Assembly: GCA_024404115.1 (NCBI GenBank)
Contig: JAKSQM010000013.1
Span: forward strand, 1-41,326
DNA length: 41,326 nt
Source of the DNA: Clostridia bacterium
Lineage (GTDB): Bacteria; Bacillota; Clostridia; Oscillospirales; Acutalibacteraceae
Direction of reading: 5' to 3'
The notes beneath the pieces are model-generated. The model was not told the origin of the DNA and did no database searches. It was given only the letters and a program-made list of their open reading frames with translations. Position numbers and translations under genes: made by a program. Positions 24,270 through 32,412 of this stretch are shown here, in pieces; positions within the stretch are counted from its first letter, which is position 1, and each line of letters opens with the position of its first letter.

Positions 24270-24700
24270 AAAAATATTGTCATTGCGAGGTTGCACAGCA
24301 ACCGTGGCAATCCACGATTTGAATGAATATTGAATAATTGTGGGCGGGACACCCGATTTGAAGTAATAGGTTGTAGTGAATAGGTGTACGGCACATCGTA
24401 GGGGCGAACTGTGTTCGCCAGCTTTGCATTACAAAATTAAATTGTCATTTCCAATTTGCATTGAGCTTTGAATCACCATCTGTAGGGGATAGCGTCCTCG
24501 ACATCCCGTTCTGAATGTCAACACAAAGTCAAAAGAAAAAGCTTCCCTTGGGGGAAGTGGCAAAATCTTTGATTTTGACGATAGGGGTTTTCTTTAAATT
24601 CCGCAGAATTTTGTTGTTTTGTCATTGCGAGGCTTCAAAGAAGCCGTGGCAATCTGTAACCTCCCCGCAATTTCACAACGATTTGAATTATTCACCTCAA
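24270..24700. repeat. Intergenic repeat island 4
   Basis: No gene is supported. 24278-24315 and 24620-24655 are CATTGCGAGG...GCCGTGGCAATC modules, 24399-24440 is an intact GTAGGGGCGAACTGTG module, 24481-24530 is a GTAGGGGATAGCGTCCTCGA module and 24541-24590 is a CTTCCCTTGGGGGAAGTGGC module with a copy at 25650. A frame at 24515-24709 is repeat DNA. Confidence 0.8.
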
Positions 24701-24705
24701 AAATA

Positions 24706-24734
24706 TTGACTTTTTCTGCGGTAAAATATAGAAT
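24706..24734 (+). promoter_or_regulatory. Promoter of the SGNH hydrolase gene
   Basis: TTGACT (24706-24711), 17 bp, TAGAAT (24729-24734), 30 bp before the ATG. Confidence 0.7.
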
Positions 24735-24763
24735 TAAACTATTAAATCTATGGAGTTGATAAA

Positions 24764-25624
24764 ATGAAAAACTTAAAGAGAATTTTATCCGTTGTAATGG
24801 CTGTTGTGATGCTTCTCAGCATCTGCCTTTTCACAGCTAACGCAGAGGATAAAAAGCCCCTCTATCTTGTTCTTGGCGATTCAATTGCCGAGGGCTTCGG
24901 TCTGACAAATCCGCAGGACGGCGCATACGGCAAAATCATTGCCGACACAAACGGCTACGGCTACATTAACCGTGGTCATATGGGCTATGACAGCTCTGAT
25001 ATTCTCCGCCTTGTAAGCGATACATCGGGCAAAACAGACATTCCCAAGTTTGTTAAAGAAGCTGACATCATCAGCATTTCTGTTGGCGGCAACGATTTCC
25101 TTTTAGGTAATATGGTTGACCTGCTTTTCAAAGCAATTCTTCTTAAAGACTACTCACGCTTTGACGAGATTGCAGAGAATTATTACAACAACCTCACCGC
25201 TATTATGAAAAAAATTCACGAGCTGAACCCCAACGCTGTTGTGCTTATGCAGACACTTTATAACTCATGGAATTCAGCAGTTAAAATTGAATTCCAGAAA
25301 GCGGCAGACAGAATCAACAACGCAATTTACAGAGTTTATGAGGAAAACCCCGGCTACTTTGAAATTGTCGATGTTGGCAGTCAGTTCTCTTTCCACAAGG
25401 AATGGATGACACAGGACACTATCCACCCCAACGCAGAGGGCAATGTTGCAATTGCAAAAATCATCCTTAACAGAATGGTTGAGCTTGGACTTTGCGACAG
25501 CGCAGAACCAGTTATCCTTAAAGCAGGCAAATCAAGAGATTATATAAGAGAGTATTTCGGCGACCTTGTTGGCACAGTGCTTGTTGTTGCGGCAAATGTT
25601 GCAACAGGTAATTTCAATTTTTAA
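24764..25624 (+). CDS. Secreted SGNH/GDSL-family esterase
   Basis: A 286-residue exported hydrolase. Residues 1-27 are a signal peptide (MKNLKRILSVVMAVVMLLSI..., ending near ANA). The four SGNH blocks are present: S40 in LGDSIAEG, a Gly in the GYDSSDIL area, N110 in VGGNDFLL, and D218-H221 in DTIHPNAEG, forming the catalytic set. Family members deacylate lipids, sugars or peptidoglycan outside the cell; the substrate here is unknown. A hydrophobic C-terminus (VGTVLVVAANVATG) may bind membrane or be buried. It is monocistronic, with its own promoter and terminator, and repeat islands lie on both sides. Confidence 0.92.
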   Translation: MKNLKRILSVVMAVVMLLSICLFTANAEDKKPLYLVLGDSIAEGFGLTNPQDGAYGKIIADTNGYGYINRGHMGYDSSDILRLVSDTSGKTDIPKFVKEADIISISVGGNDFLLGNMVDLLFKAILLKDYSRFDEIAENYYNNLTAIMKKIHELNPNAVVLMQTLYNSWNSAVKIEFQKAADRINNAIYRVYEENPGYFEIVDVGSQFSFHKEWMTQDTIHPNAEGNVAIAKIILNRMVELGLCDSAEPVILKAGKSRDYIREYFGDLVGTVLVVAANVATGNFNF

Positions 25625-25647
25625 ATAAATCAGAAATTATCAATATA

Positions 25648-25745
25648 AAGCCTCCCTTGGGGGAGGTGGCAAAATCTTTGATTTTGACGGTGGGGGTAAC
25701 CCCCTCAGTCTGCTCCGCAGACAGCTCCCCAAAGGGGCGCCTTTG
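25648..25745. repeat. Intergenic repeat island 5
   Basis: Two inverted modules between the SGNH stop and its terminator hairpin. 25650-25697 is CCTCCCTTGGGGGAGGTGGC with a tail matching 24541-24590. 25698-25745 is the minus-strand form of the GGCGCCCC...GGGGAGCTG module with a CTGCTCCGCAGACAG hairpin. It therefore lies inside the SGNH transcript. Confidence 0.8.
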
Positions 25746-25776
25746 CTTCTGCAAATTCCATTTATTAAACCATTTC

Positions 25777-25814
25777 AACCCGTTGAAGAGCAAAAACTCT
25801 TCGGCGGGTTTTTG
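25777..25814 (+). terminator. Terminator after the SGNH gene
   Basis: AACCCGTTGAAGAG-caaaaa-CTCTTCGGCGGGTT followed by TTT, a 14-bp stem with one wobble or mismatch. Confidence 0.85.
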
Positions 25815-25872
25815 CTGTCAAAACATTTTCTTACACCTTGTCATTCCACCGCCAGCTTTTTTTATAAAAAAC

Positions 25873-25902
25873 TTGCAAAATACACACAATGTATGTTAAA
25901 AT
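25873..25902 (+). promoter_or_regulatory. Promoter of the dtxR-hydrolase-EEP operon
   Basis: TTGCAA (25873-25878), 18 bp, TAAAAT (25897-25902), 20 bp before the ATG at 25922. Confidence 0.6.
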
Positions 25903-25921
25903 TAAGCGAGTAGGTGATAAT

Positions 25922-26293
25922 ATGAAAATTCAGGAATCCGCAGAAAATTATCTTGAAACCATTCTTATTTTAAAAAACAGAAACGGCAAAGTCCGTTCCG
26001 TTGATATTGCCAATGAGATGCACTTTTCAAAGCCAAGCGTCAGCGTTGCTATGAAAAATCTCAGAGAAAACGGCTACATTTCAATGGATAAAGAGGGCAA
26101 TATTGAACTGCTCCCTGACGGTGAAGATATTGCGTCAAAAATTTATGAACGCCATATTCTCCTTACAAAATATCTTGTTGCCCTTGGTGTCAGCCCCGAA
26201 ACTGCGGCAGAGGATGCCTGCCGAATTGAGCATGACATAAGCATTGAAAGCTTTGAGGCAATCAAGGAACACACTATCAAAATGGCAAAATAA
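25922..26293 (+). CDS. DtxR/MntR-family metal-dependent repressor
   Basis: A 123-residue repressor without the C-terminal SH3-like domain, so of the short kind. The winged helix is at about 5-65 (IANEMHFSKPSVSVAMKNLR is its recognition region) and the dimerisation/metal domain at 70-120. Metal ligands appear as E76 and H78 in YERHIL and C100, E103, H104 in DACRIEH. A Cys at the first of these positions is typical of the iron-type DtxR/IdeR site, while MntR has Glu, so iron is the likelier co-repressor (inference). ATG at 25922 has AGGTGAT ahead of it; the upstream in-frame start at 25889 would sit in the -10 box. The hydrolase gene starts 13 bp downstream and is probably cotranscribed. Confidence 0.88.
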   Translation: MKIQESAENYLETILILKNRNGKVRSVDIANEMHFSKPSVSVAMKNLRENGYISMDKEGNIELLPDGEDIASKIYERHILLTKYLVALGVSPETAAEDACRIEHDISIESFEAIKEHTIKMAK

Positions 26294-26306
26294 TACGGAG
26301 GTCAAA

Positions 26307-28157
26307 ATGAAAATCAGCAAAAAAATTCTCAGCGTTTTAATTGCGATTGTGATGCTTGCGCTTACCTGCACAGTTGCATTCGCAAAAGAAAAATGCACCT
26401 GCGGCAACACACCCGTTATTCTGGTGTCTGGCTTCGGTGCAACCACCCTTGTGCGTGTTAATGATAACGGCAGTGAAGATGTGGTTTTTCCGCCCACACT
26501 TGATGTAATCAAATCTGCTGTTACAGATAACCTTAATAAAATTGATAAGGATGCGCCCCTCGAATTCCCTGCATCTGTTGTTACACAGATTCTCGACCCA
26601 ATCACAATGAATCCCGACGGCACATCATATTACAATATTAAACCCATTTATTCATCTGTTGAAGATACTTCACTTGAGGGATTCAGAAAAAATGACGCTC
26701 TCAAATATGTTCCCTATACAGGCTCAAAATTCCTTGATATGGAATGTATCGGTGAAAAAATCGGTGATGACCATGTTTTCAACTTCCTCTTTGACTGGCG
26801 AATCCCCAGCGACGAGGTTGCAGACCAGCTTCAGCAGTATATTATGGATGTTCTCCAATACACAGGTCATGAAAAAGCAAGCATCTATTGTTTAAGTCAG
26901 GGCAGTGTGTGCGTTGCTCAGTATCTTTATAAGTATGCTGATAAAGAGCTTCTTGAAAATGTTGTTTTCAATGACCCCATTCTTGAGGGTTCAGATTTCA
27001 TCACAGATATTGTCAGCGGCAGAACAGGCTACAAGCTCACCTATGGCGAAATCATAAAGCTTGTTGAGAATATTTTACATACAGAGATTGAAATTTCTGA
27101 TATCGCTTCAATTATCCCAGAGGGCATTGACAATATCGTTGGTATGGGTGCAACACAGATTGTTATTCCCATGGTTAAGGATTCACCTGCATACCTTGAA
27201 ATGGTAACAAAGAAAGACTACGAGGATGTTCTCAAAAATTATTACACTGCCGAGGGCAACGAAAAGCTTATTGAAAAAGTCAACAAAACAAGAAACGGCT
27301 TTATGGCAGATATTGAGGGCACCTTGCGCAATGCTCAGAAGCACAACATTGATGTTTCAATCGTTTCAAGCTCAGGCAAAGCACTTGTAACAGGCACTGG
27401 CGTTAATTCAGACTCAATCGTTAATACAGAGTATTCCTGCGGTGCTTACTGCGCACCTTGGGGCGAAACCTTCCCAGAAGATTATGTTCAGAAAAAGGAC
27501 ATCGGTCATGACTGCGTTTCACCCGACAGAACAGTTGACCTTTCCTGCGGATACCTGCCCGAAAAAACATGGATAATCAATGACCTTTTCCACGGTATGG
27601 TTGAGTGGGCGCCCAACTCACTTGCACTTGTTGAAAAGCTCCTTTATACACACGATTTAAAGGACGCTTGGAGCAGCAAGGAATTCCCCCAGTTTATGCA
27701 GAGTGATGACCCCACACAGAATGTTCAGGCAGTATTTGCAGACAGCAACAGCCTCAGCACCAAAACAGGCGGCAACGGCAAAATCCTCGTGAAGAATGTT
27801 GCATCAGAGGATATTCTTATTAACTCAATTTCAGTTGACGGCAATAAGAGCGGTCTGCCTTTCGTGCTTAAAGCAGGCGAAACCGCAGCCGTTTCAGTTG
27901 ACGCTTCAAAGGAGCATTACGGCACAATTTCTGTCAGCTACTCAAAGCTTGCAGGCGTTGGCAAAGAAACAGTTAAGGACTTTGGCTACTCTGTTAAGGA
28001 TAACTACAGCGGAATTGTTGTAAACCACGGTAAGGACGAAAACACCGCATCTGCGCTTAATAAAGTTTTCGGTATCGTCTGGAATTTCTTTAACAGGGCA
28101 ATCAGATATATTGCCGACCTTTTCGGCACACTTATTTCACAGATTAAAGGAGCATAA
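26307..28157 (+). CDS. Secreted lipase-like alpha/beta hydrolase (LCAT/PGAP1-like)
   Basis: A 616-residue exported hydrolase with a signal peptide (1-26, ending AFA). An LCAT-like opening VILVSGFGATTLV (38-50) is followed by FDWR at 162-165 and the nucleophile elbow IYCLSQGS with S197, where the usual G-H of GHSxG is replaced by C-L. A likely catalytic His is in TWIINDLFHGM. Residues about 490-590 look like an Ig-like beta domain, and the C-terminus ends in an aromatic amphipathic helix (WNFFNRAIRYIADLF). It is a divergent paralogue of the protein at 38290-39879, sharing FDWR/YDWR, the elbow, SPDR/SPDK and the TW-I-x-LxH block. The start at ATG 26307, behind CGGAGG, gives a proper signal peptide; the upstream in-frame start at 26244 overlaps dtxR. 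Acyl substrate unknown. Confidence 0.82.
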   Translation: MKISKKILSVLIAIVMLALTCTVAFAKEKCTCGNTPVILVSGFGATTLVRVNDNGSEDVVFPPTLDVIKSAVTDNLNKIDKDAPLEFPASVVTQILDPITMNPDGTSYYNIKPIYSSVEDTSLEGFRKNDALKYVPYTGSKFLDMECIGEKIGDDHVFNFLFDWRIPSDEVADQLQQYIMDVLQYTGHEKASIYCLSQGSVCVAQYLYKYADKELLENVVFNDPILEGSDFITDIVSGRTGYKLTYGEIIKLVENILHTEIEISDIASIIPEGIDNIVGMGATQIVIPMVKDSPAYLEMVTKKDYEDVLKNYYTAEGNEKLIEKVNKTRNGFMADIEGTLRNAQKHNIDVSIVSSSGKALVTGTGVNSDSIVNTEYSCGAYCAPWGETFPEDYVQKKDIGHDCVSPDRTVDLSCGYLPEKTWIINDLFHGMVEWAPNSLALVEKLLYTHDLKDAWSSKEFPQFMQSDDPTQNVQAVFADSNSLSTKTGGNGKILVKNVASEDILINSISVDGNKSGLPFVLKAGETAAVSVDASKEHYGTISVSYSKLAGVGKETVKDFGYSVKDNYSGIVVNHGKDENTASALNKVFGIVWNFFNRAIRYIADLFGTLISQIKGA

Positions 28158-28160
28158 ATT

Positions 28161-28925
28161 ATGGAAATCAAAATTATGAGCTTCAACGTTCTCTGCTACG
28201 GACCTGAAGAAATGTTCTGGCTTGACAGAAGAGGAATGGTTGCAGACATTCTCAGAAACAATAAGCCCGATTCATTCGGCTTGCAGGAATCACATTATGA
28301 GTGGATGCAGGCAGTTTGCGAAGCACTTCCCGAATACGATTATGTTGGCGTTGGACGAGATGACGGCGCACTTTGTGGCGAATTTTCACCTGTATTTTAT
28401 CTTAAAGATAAATATGATGTGCTTGACAGCGGCACATTCTGGCTTTCAGAAACACCCGATACACCCTCATACGGCTGGGATGCTGTTTGCCGCCGTGTAT
28501 GCTCATGGGCAAAGCTTCAGAATAAAGAAAACGGCTCTGTTTATGTTCATATCAACACTCACCTTGACCACAAGGGACCCAATGCCCGCACATTAGGCTT
28601 GCAGATGGTTCTTGACCACGCAGCAAAGTTTGATGTTCCTGTTGTATGCACAGGCGATTTCAACTTCAAAGAGGGCTGTGAGCTTTATAAGCAGATGGTT
28701 TCAGGCTGCCTTAAAGACTCAAAATATGCCGCTAAGGATACAATGAGCAATGTAACATTCAACGCATTCTATCCCGTTATCAAGAAAGATGAAGCACCCT
28801 GCATTATCGACTACATTAGCTTCTCAAATGATGTTGAGGTTAAGAAGTATGCCGTTCTTACAGACAGACCCGACGGCAAATTCCCCTCAGACCATAACCC
28901 CGTTCTTGCAATCGCAGAAATCTGA
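28161..28925 (+). CDS. Endonuclease/exonuclease/phosphatase-family hydrolase
   Basis: A 254-residue metal-dependent phosphodiesterase fold, predicted cytoplasmic since it lacks a signal peptide. Motifs in order are MSFNVLCYG (N9), GLQESH (the metal-binding Glu), VHINTHLDHKG, TGDFNF, CIIDYI and the terminal SDHNPV (Asp-His). In the EEP superfamily these residues hydrolyse phosphodiester bonds in nucleic acids, lipids or inositol phosphates; small stand-alone members such as this are often sugar- or phospholipid-linked, but the substrate cannot be told. It begins 3 bp after the lipase-like gene with AAAGGAG overlapping its end, so the two are translated from one message with the DtxR-type regulator. 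Confidence 0.9.
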   Translation: MEIKIMSFNVLCYGPEEMFWLDRRGMVADILRNNKPDSFGLQESHYEWMQAVCEALPEYDYVGVGRDDGALCGEFSPVFYLKDKYDVLDSGTFWLSETPDTPSYGWDAVCRRVCSWAKLQNKENGSVYVHINTHLDHKGPNARTLGLQMVLDHAAKFDVPVVCTGDFNFKEGCELYKQMVSGCLKDSKYAAKDTMSNVTFNAFYPVIKKDEAPCIIDYISFSNDVEVKKYAVLTDRPDGKFPSDHNPVLAIAEI

Positions 28926-28941
28926 TTTTAAGTAAAATAAA

Positions 28942-28982
28942 AGACGATTATGATGACCCTCATCATAGTCGTCTTTTTATTT
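28942..28982 (+). terminator. Terminator of the dtxR-hydrolase-EEP operon
   Basis: AGACGATTATGATGA-ccc-TCATCATAGTCGTCT, a 15-bp stem with one wobble, followed by TTTTATTTT, 17 bp after the stop. Confidence 0.95.
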
Positions 28983-30045
28983 TAATAGGGGAGTGGCTGC
29001 CACTTCCAAATAAAACAGGCGCCCCATTGGGGAGCTGCCGCAAAGCGGCTGAGGGGGTAGAACTTGAAGTAATAAGTTGTAGTGAATAGTGAAGAAGTGG
29101 AAAGTGGAACGGCACATCGTAGGGGCGAACTGCGTTCGCCAGCTTTGCATTGCAACAATTTAATGGTCATTTTCGTGCGTGTTGCTCTCGTTAATCAGGC
29201 GCCCCACTGGGGAGCTGTCAGCGAAGCTGACTGAGGGGTAGAACAGTAGAAAGTAGAGAATAGATAAAAGATAACACATAATAGATAATAGCGAAAAAGT
29301 GGCACATCTGTAGGCGATGGCGTCCTCGACATCCCGTTCTGAATGTCAGCACAAATATAAATTTGAACGAAAAATTGTCAGCAATCTACTCTTAAATTCC
29401 GCACAAATTCACTCAATTCATAACACAAACGGCACGATAACACCGTAGGGGAGGGGCTTGCTGCTCCCGAAAAAAATAGTGGTGCATTATTAAATATCGG
29501 ACAAATCTATTTGAAACGCACAATAAAACGGCTCCCTTGTGTAAAGGGAGCTGGATTTTTGCCGTGCAAAAAGACTGAGGGATTGTCTGTTGAAATTAAT
29601 TATCAGCCAAAATTTAACGAACAATCCTCCCGACTCACTATGTTCGCCACCCTCCTTTACACAAGGAGGGCAGATGTTTCCGCTAAATTTCACAACTCCA
29701 AGGCAACATCTGCGCCCACAACCACTGCCCACGCCGACTACCCACCACCGTCCCACGGGGTTTATCCCCGTGCCAACCGAGATGAATTATTTTCACAAAC
29801 TAACAAAAAATCACCGTGCTTTCCGTCGCCCCTTGACAGAGTGGTAGAGCTTGAAGTAATAAGTTGTAGTGAATAGTGAATAGGTGTATGGCACATCGTA
29901 GGGGCGAACTGCGTTCGCCAGCTTTGCATTGCAACAATTTAACGGTCATTTTCGTGCGTGTTGCTCCCGTTTTTTACACCATACCAACCCACCTCAAATA
30001 ACGAAACCGATGGAACCCCCACCGCATATCTCCGCCCGTACCAAA
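28983..30045. repeat. Intergenic repeat island 6 (largest)
   Basis: About 1060 bp with no supported gene. It is built from modules seen elsewhere: GGCGCCCCATTGGGGAGCTG at 29016-29065, GTAGGGGCGAACTGCG at 29119-29195, GGCGCCCCACTGGGGAGCTG with TCAGCGAAGCTGA at 29195-29245, CATCCCGTTCTGAATGTCAG at 29310-29370, CTCCCTTGTGTAAAGGGAG at 29527-29600, an inverted CCCTCCTTTACAC... half at 29640, a degenerate GC-rich stretch and CCCCGTG hairpin at 29705-29785, a CCCCTTGACAG module that has lost its second hairpin at 29825-29850, and a second GTAGGGGCGAACTGCG copy at 29899-29970. Two sub-copies (29066-29195 and 29850-29975) are nearly identical, a direct internal duplication of about 120 bp. Confidence 0.8.
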
Positions 30046-30072
30046 ATATAAATATACTGGCGGTGTTTGCGT

Positions 30073-30101
30073 TTGACAAATTTCGCGCGGTGTGATATAC
30101 T
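30073..30101 (+). promoter_or_regulatory. Promoter of mntP
   Basis: TTGACA (30073-30078), 17 bp, TATACT (30096-30101). The start site should be near 30108, so the leader is about 26 nt. This rules out a yybP-ykoY-type manganese riboswitch, often found ahead of mntP. Confidence 0.85.
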
Positions 30102-30133
30102 TTTTGCCGTTACTCTACATACGGAGGCTTATT

Positions 30134-30721
30134 ATGACTTACAATTTTATGTTCTTTTTAAACAGCGTACTTTTCGGTGTCGGTCTTGCAATGGACGCAT
30201 TCTCTGTTTCCATGGCAAACGGACTCAACGAGCCAAATATGAAAAAACGCAAGATGTTTGCCGTTGCAGGCACATTCAGCATTTTTCAGCTCCTTATGCC
30301 CCTTATCGGCTGGGTTTGTATCCATACAATCGCCACTGTTTTTGACTCTTTCCAGAAGTTCATCCCCTATATCGCCCTCGTGCTTTTAGGATATATCGGC
30401 GGCAAAATGCTCTATGAAGCAATCAAAAATAAGGATGATGAGGAAGAAAAGCCTGCTGTCGGTTTGGCTGGGCTTCTTGTGCAGGGTATTGCCACCAGTA
30501 TTGACGCTCTTTCCGTTGGCTTCACTATAGCGGATTACGATTTCAAAGCCGCTCTTATTGAGTCGCTGATTATCGGTGCAGTTACATTTTTCATCTGCCT
30601 TGGCGGTCTTGTTATCGGCAAAAAATTCGGCACAAAGCTTAAAAATAAAGCCTCAATTCTCGGCGGTGTAATTCTCATTGCAATCGGTCTTGAAATTTTT
30701 ATCACAGGAATTTTAAAATAA
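30134..30721 (+). CDS. mntP: Manganese efflux pump MntP
   Basis: A 195-residue, six-helix membrane exporter protecting the cell from excess Mn2+. The two family half-repeats each carry the key Asp motif: GLAMDAFSVSMANG with D21 in helix 1, and GIATSIDALSVGF with D124 in helix 4; both acidic residues are needed for export in studied homologues. An acidic-basic loop (NKDDEEEKP, about 99-107) separates the halves. The ATG at 30134 follows CGGAGG; the in-frame GTG at 30092 falls in the -10 box. It has a strong own promoter and is 13 bp ahead of a VOC protein. No Mn riboswitch fits in the leader; the DtxR-type regulator 4 kb upstream could still act on it (inference). Confidence 0.95.
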   Translation: MTYNFMFFLNSVLFGVGLAMDAFSVSMANGLNEPNMKKRKMFAVAGTFSIFQLLMPLIGWVCIHTIATVFDSFQKFIPYIALVLLGYIGGKMLYEAIKNKDDEEEKPAVGLAGLLVQGIATSIDALSVGFTIADYDFKAALIESLIIGAVTFFICLGGLVIGKKFGTKLKNKASILGGVILIAIGLEIFITGILK

Positions 30722-30734
30722 TTTCGGAGGGCTT

Positions 30735-31100
30735 ATGAAGCTTAAAAATATTCTGATTGTTGTTAAGGATATTGAAAAATCAAAGCAGTTTTATCACGAT
30801 GTTTTTGGCATTGATATGGTGCTTGATAATGACGGCAATATGATTCTCACCGAGGGACTTGTGCTTCAGGATGAAAAAATCTGGCAGAAGTTTATCGGCA
30901 GAAGCGTTGTGCAAAAAGCCAACTCCTGCGAGCTTTATTTTGAAGAGGAAAACCTCGAAGAATTTGTTGAAAAGCTTGAAAAGCTGTACCCCTCAACAGA
31001 GTATGTCAACCGCCTTATGACCCATAGCTGGGGGCAAAAGGTAATAAGATTTTATGACCCCGACGGCAATCTTATAGAAGTCGGCACACCAATGGAATAA
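30735..31100 (+). CDS. VOC/glyoxalase-fold protein
   Basis: A 121-residue protein made of two beta-alpha-beta-beta-beta units, as in glyoxalase I, dioxygenases and bleomycin-type resistance proteins. It starts LKNILIVVKDIEKSKQFYHDVFG and ends FYDPDGNLIEVG. The metal-binding His usual in the first strand is replaced by Ile, while the last Glu (E117) is kept, so a metal-dependent lyase activity is doubtful; ligand binding is likelier. Many such small proteins are of unknown use. It follows mntP with GGAGGG in between and shares its transcript. Confidence 0.85.
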   Translation: MKLKNILIVVKDIEKSKQFYHDVFGIDMVLDNDGNMILTEGLVLQDEKIWQKFIGRSVVQKANSCELYFEEENLEEFVEKLEKLYPSTEYVNRLMTHSWGQKVIRFYDPDGNLIEVGTPME

Positions 31101-31101
31101 C

Positions 31102-31129
31102 AGGCTGTGAGATTCTCATAGCCTTTTTC
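31102..31129 (+). terminator. Terminator of mntP-VOC
   Basis: AGGCTGTGAG-att-CTCATAGCCT followed by TTTTTC, immediately after the stop. Confidence 0.9.
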
Positions 31130-31138
31130 TTTTTTAAT

Positions 31139-31167
31139 TTGACAAAACCATACATCTATGTTACATT
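31139..31167 (+). promoter_or_regulatory. Promoter of the BNR/sialidase-like gene
   Basis: TTGACA (31139-31144), 17 bp, TACATT (31162-31167). Confidence 0.65.
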
Positions 31168-31199
31168 AACCTTAACATTGATTACAAAGGATTTTTTAT

Positions 31200-32276
31200 A
31201 TGAATATTAAAAAGACAAGCGAAACAAAAACGATTATTTCCGCACCCGAATCCCACCGCAACTATTTTGGCTGGCCTACAATTGAGCGCACAAAGGACGG
31301 CAGAATTGCCGTTGCCTGCTCTGGCTTCAGACTTGAGCACATCTGCCCCTTTGGCAAGGCGATTATCTGCTACAGCTCTGACGAGGGCAAAACTTTCACT
31401 GCCCCCGAAGCGGTTATTGACACCGTTCTTGACGACAGAGATGCAGGACTTTGCGCCTTTGGCGAAAGCGGACTTATTATCACATCATTTAATAACAGCG
31501 TTGAATTTCAGCGTAAATGCTGCTGCAGGGAGCATTTGCAGGAATGTTACGATTATCTTGACACAGTAACCCCCGAAGCAGAAAAAGAAGCCCTCGGCTC
31601 AGGCTTCAGAATGAGCTTTGATAACGGCAAAACATGGGGCAAAATTTTCCGCTCACCTGTAACCTCACCTCACGGACCCATTGAAACAAAAGACGGCAGA
31701 ATTTTGTGGATGGGCGTTGCTTTTTCATCTGAGGGCAATATAAAAAATGCCGTTCAGCTTTGGGAAATCCACAAGGACGGCACAATGGATTTTGTTGGCT
31801 CCATTGAAAATGCTATGGAAAACGGCATTTCGCTTAACTCATATGAGCCGTATATGATAGAGCTTGATGACGGCACACTTATATGCCATATCAGAATAGA
31901 ATGTGGCGAGCCTCGCTATTTCACAACCTTCCAGTCAGAATCCTTTGACGGCGGCAAAACATGGACTGCACCCCATGCACTTCTTTCAAAAAAAGGCGGC
32001 GCCCCTGCGCACATTATAAAGCATTCATCTGGTGTGCTGATTTCCGCTTGCGGATACCGTGAAGAGCCGTACGGAATAAGGCTGATGCTAAGCGCAGATA
32101 ACGGCAAAACATGGCAGACAGATATTGTGCTTTATGACGAGGGCGCAGATGACGATTTAGGCTACCCCGCAACAGTTGAGCTGAAAGACGGCAAGCTGCT
32201 GACAGTTTTTTATGCCCACAAAGATGAAAATGCCCCTGCTGTTATTATGGCGCAGGAGTGGGAAGTTGAACTTTAA
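31200..32276 (+). CDS. Intracellular BNR-repeat, sialidase-like protein
   Basis: A 358-residue beta-propeller with four clear Asp boxes (SSDEGKTF, SFDNGKTW, SFDGGKTW, SADNGKTW). This is the six-bladed fold of sialidases and related glycan-active proteins. It has no signal peptide, unlike most sialidases. The first blade starts GWPTIERTKDGRIAVACSG and an acidic-rich C-terminal blade ends the fold, but the three-Arg and Tyr/Glu set of GH33 cannot be confirmed by eye. A Cys-rich insert (C107-C109 and C116, KCCCREHLQEC) is unusual and might bind metal. Could be an exo-alpha-sialidase, a trans-sialidase-like enzyme or a non-catalytic binding protein; family GH33 is the usual database label. A single gene with its own promoter. 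Confidence 0.75.
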   Translation: MNIKKTSETKTIISAPESHRNYFGWPTIERTKDGRIAVACSGFRLEHICPFGKAIICYSSDEGKTFTAPEAVIDTVLDDRDAGLCAFGESGLIITSFNNSVEFQRKCCCREHLQECYDYLDTVTPEAEKEALGSGFRMSFDNGKTWGKIFRSPVTSPHGPIETKDGRILWMGVAFSSEGNIKNAVQLWEIHKDGTMDFVGSIENAMENGISLNSYEPYMIELDDGTLICHIRIECGEPRYFTTFQSESFDGGKTWTAPHALLSKKGGAPAHIIKHSSGVLISACGYREEPYGIRLMLSADNGKTWQTDIVLYDEGADDDLGYPATVELKDGKLLTVFYAHKDENAPAVIMAQEWEVEL

Positions 32277-32287
32277 AAAAATTTTTT

Positions 32288-32320
32288 TGGCTATGAGAAA
32301 AATAATTCTCGTAGCCTTTT
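32288..32320 (+). terminator. Terminator of the BNR gene
   Basis: GGCTATGAGAA and TTCTCGTAGCC form an 11-bp stem with one wobble, followed by TTTTGCTTTTT. Confidence 0.85.
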
Positions 32321-32354
32321 GCTTTTTATTCATCAATTTTCATACTCTCAGTTC

Positions 32355-32383
32355 TTTACATTTTAAGCATAAAATGATATAAT
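32355..32383 (+). promoter_or_regulatory. Promoter of the MATE-sfsA-yfcE-argH operon
   Basis: TTTACA (32355-32360), 17 bp, perfect TATAAT (32378-32383), 29 bp before the first start codon. Confidence 0.75.
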
Positions 32384-32412
32384 GTAATGAATTTATAAAA
32401 AGAGATGATTTT

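Noticed and set aside
29490-29876. Overlapping frames of 85-121 codons in island 6
   Set aside because: Their translations mirror the repeat modules (similar peptides appear from the copies at 327 and 14255), with no ribosome site or promoter.
30000-30133. Manganese riboswitch before mntP
   Set aside because: The promoter at 30073-30101 leaves a leader of about 26 nt, far too short, and the needed helices are absent.
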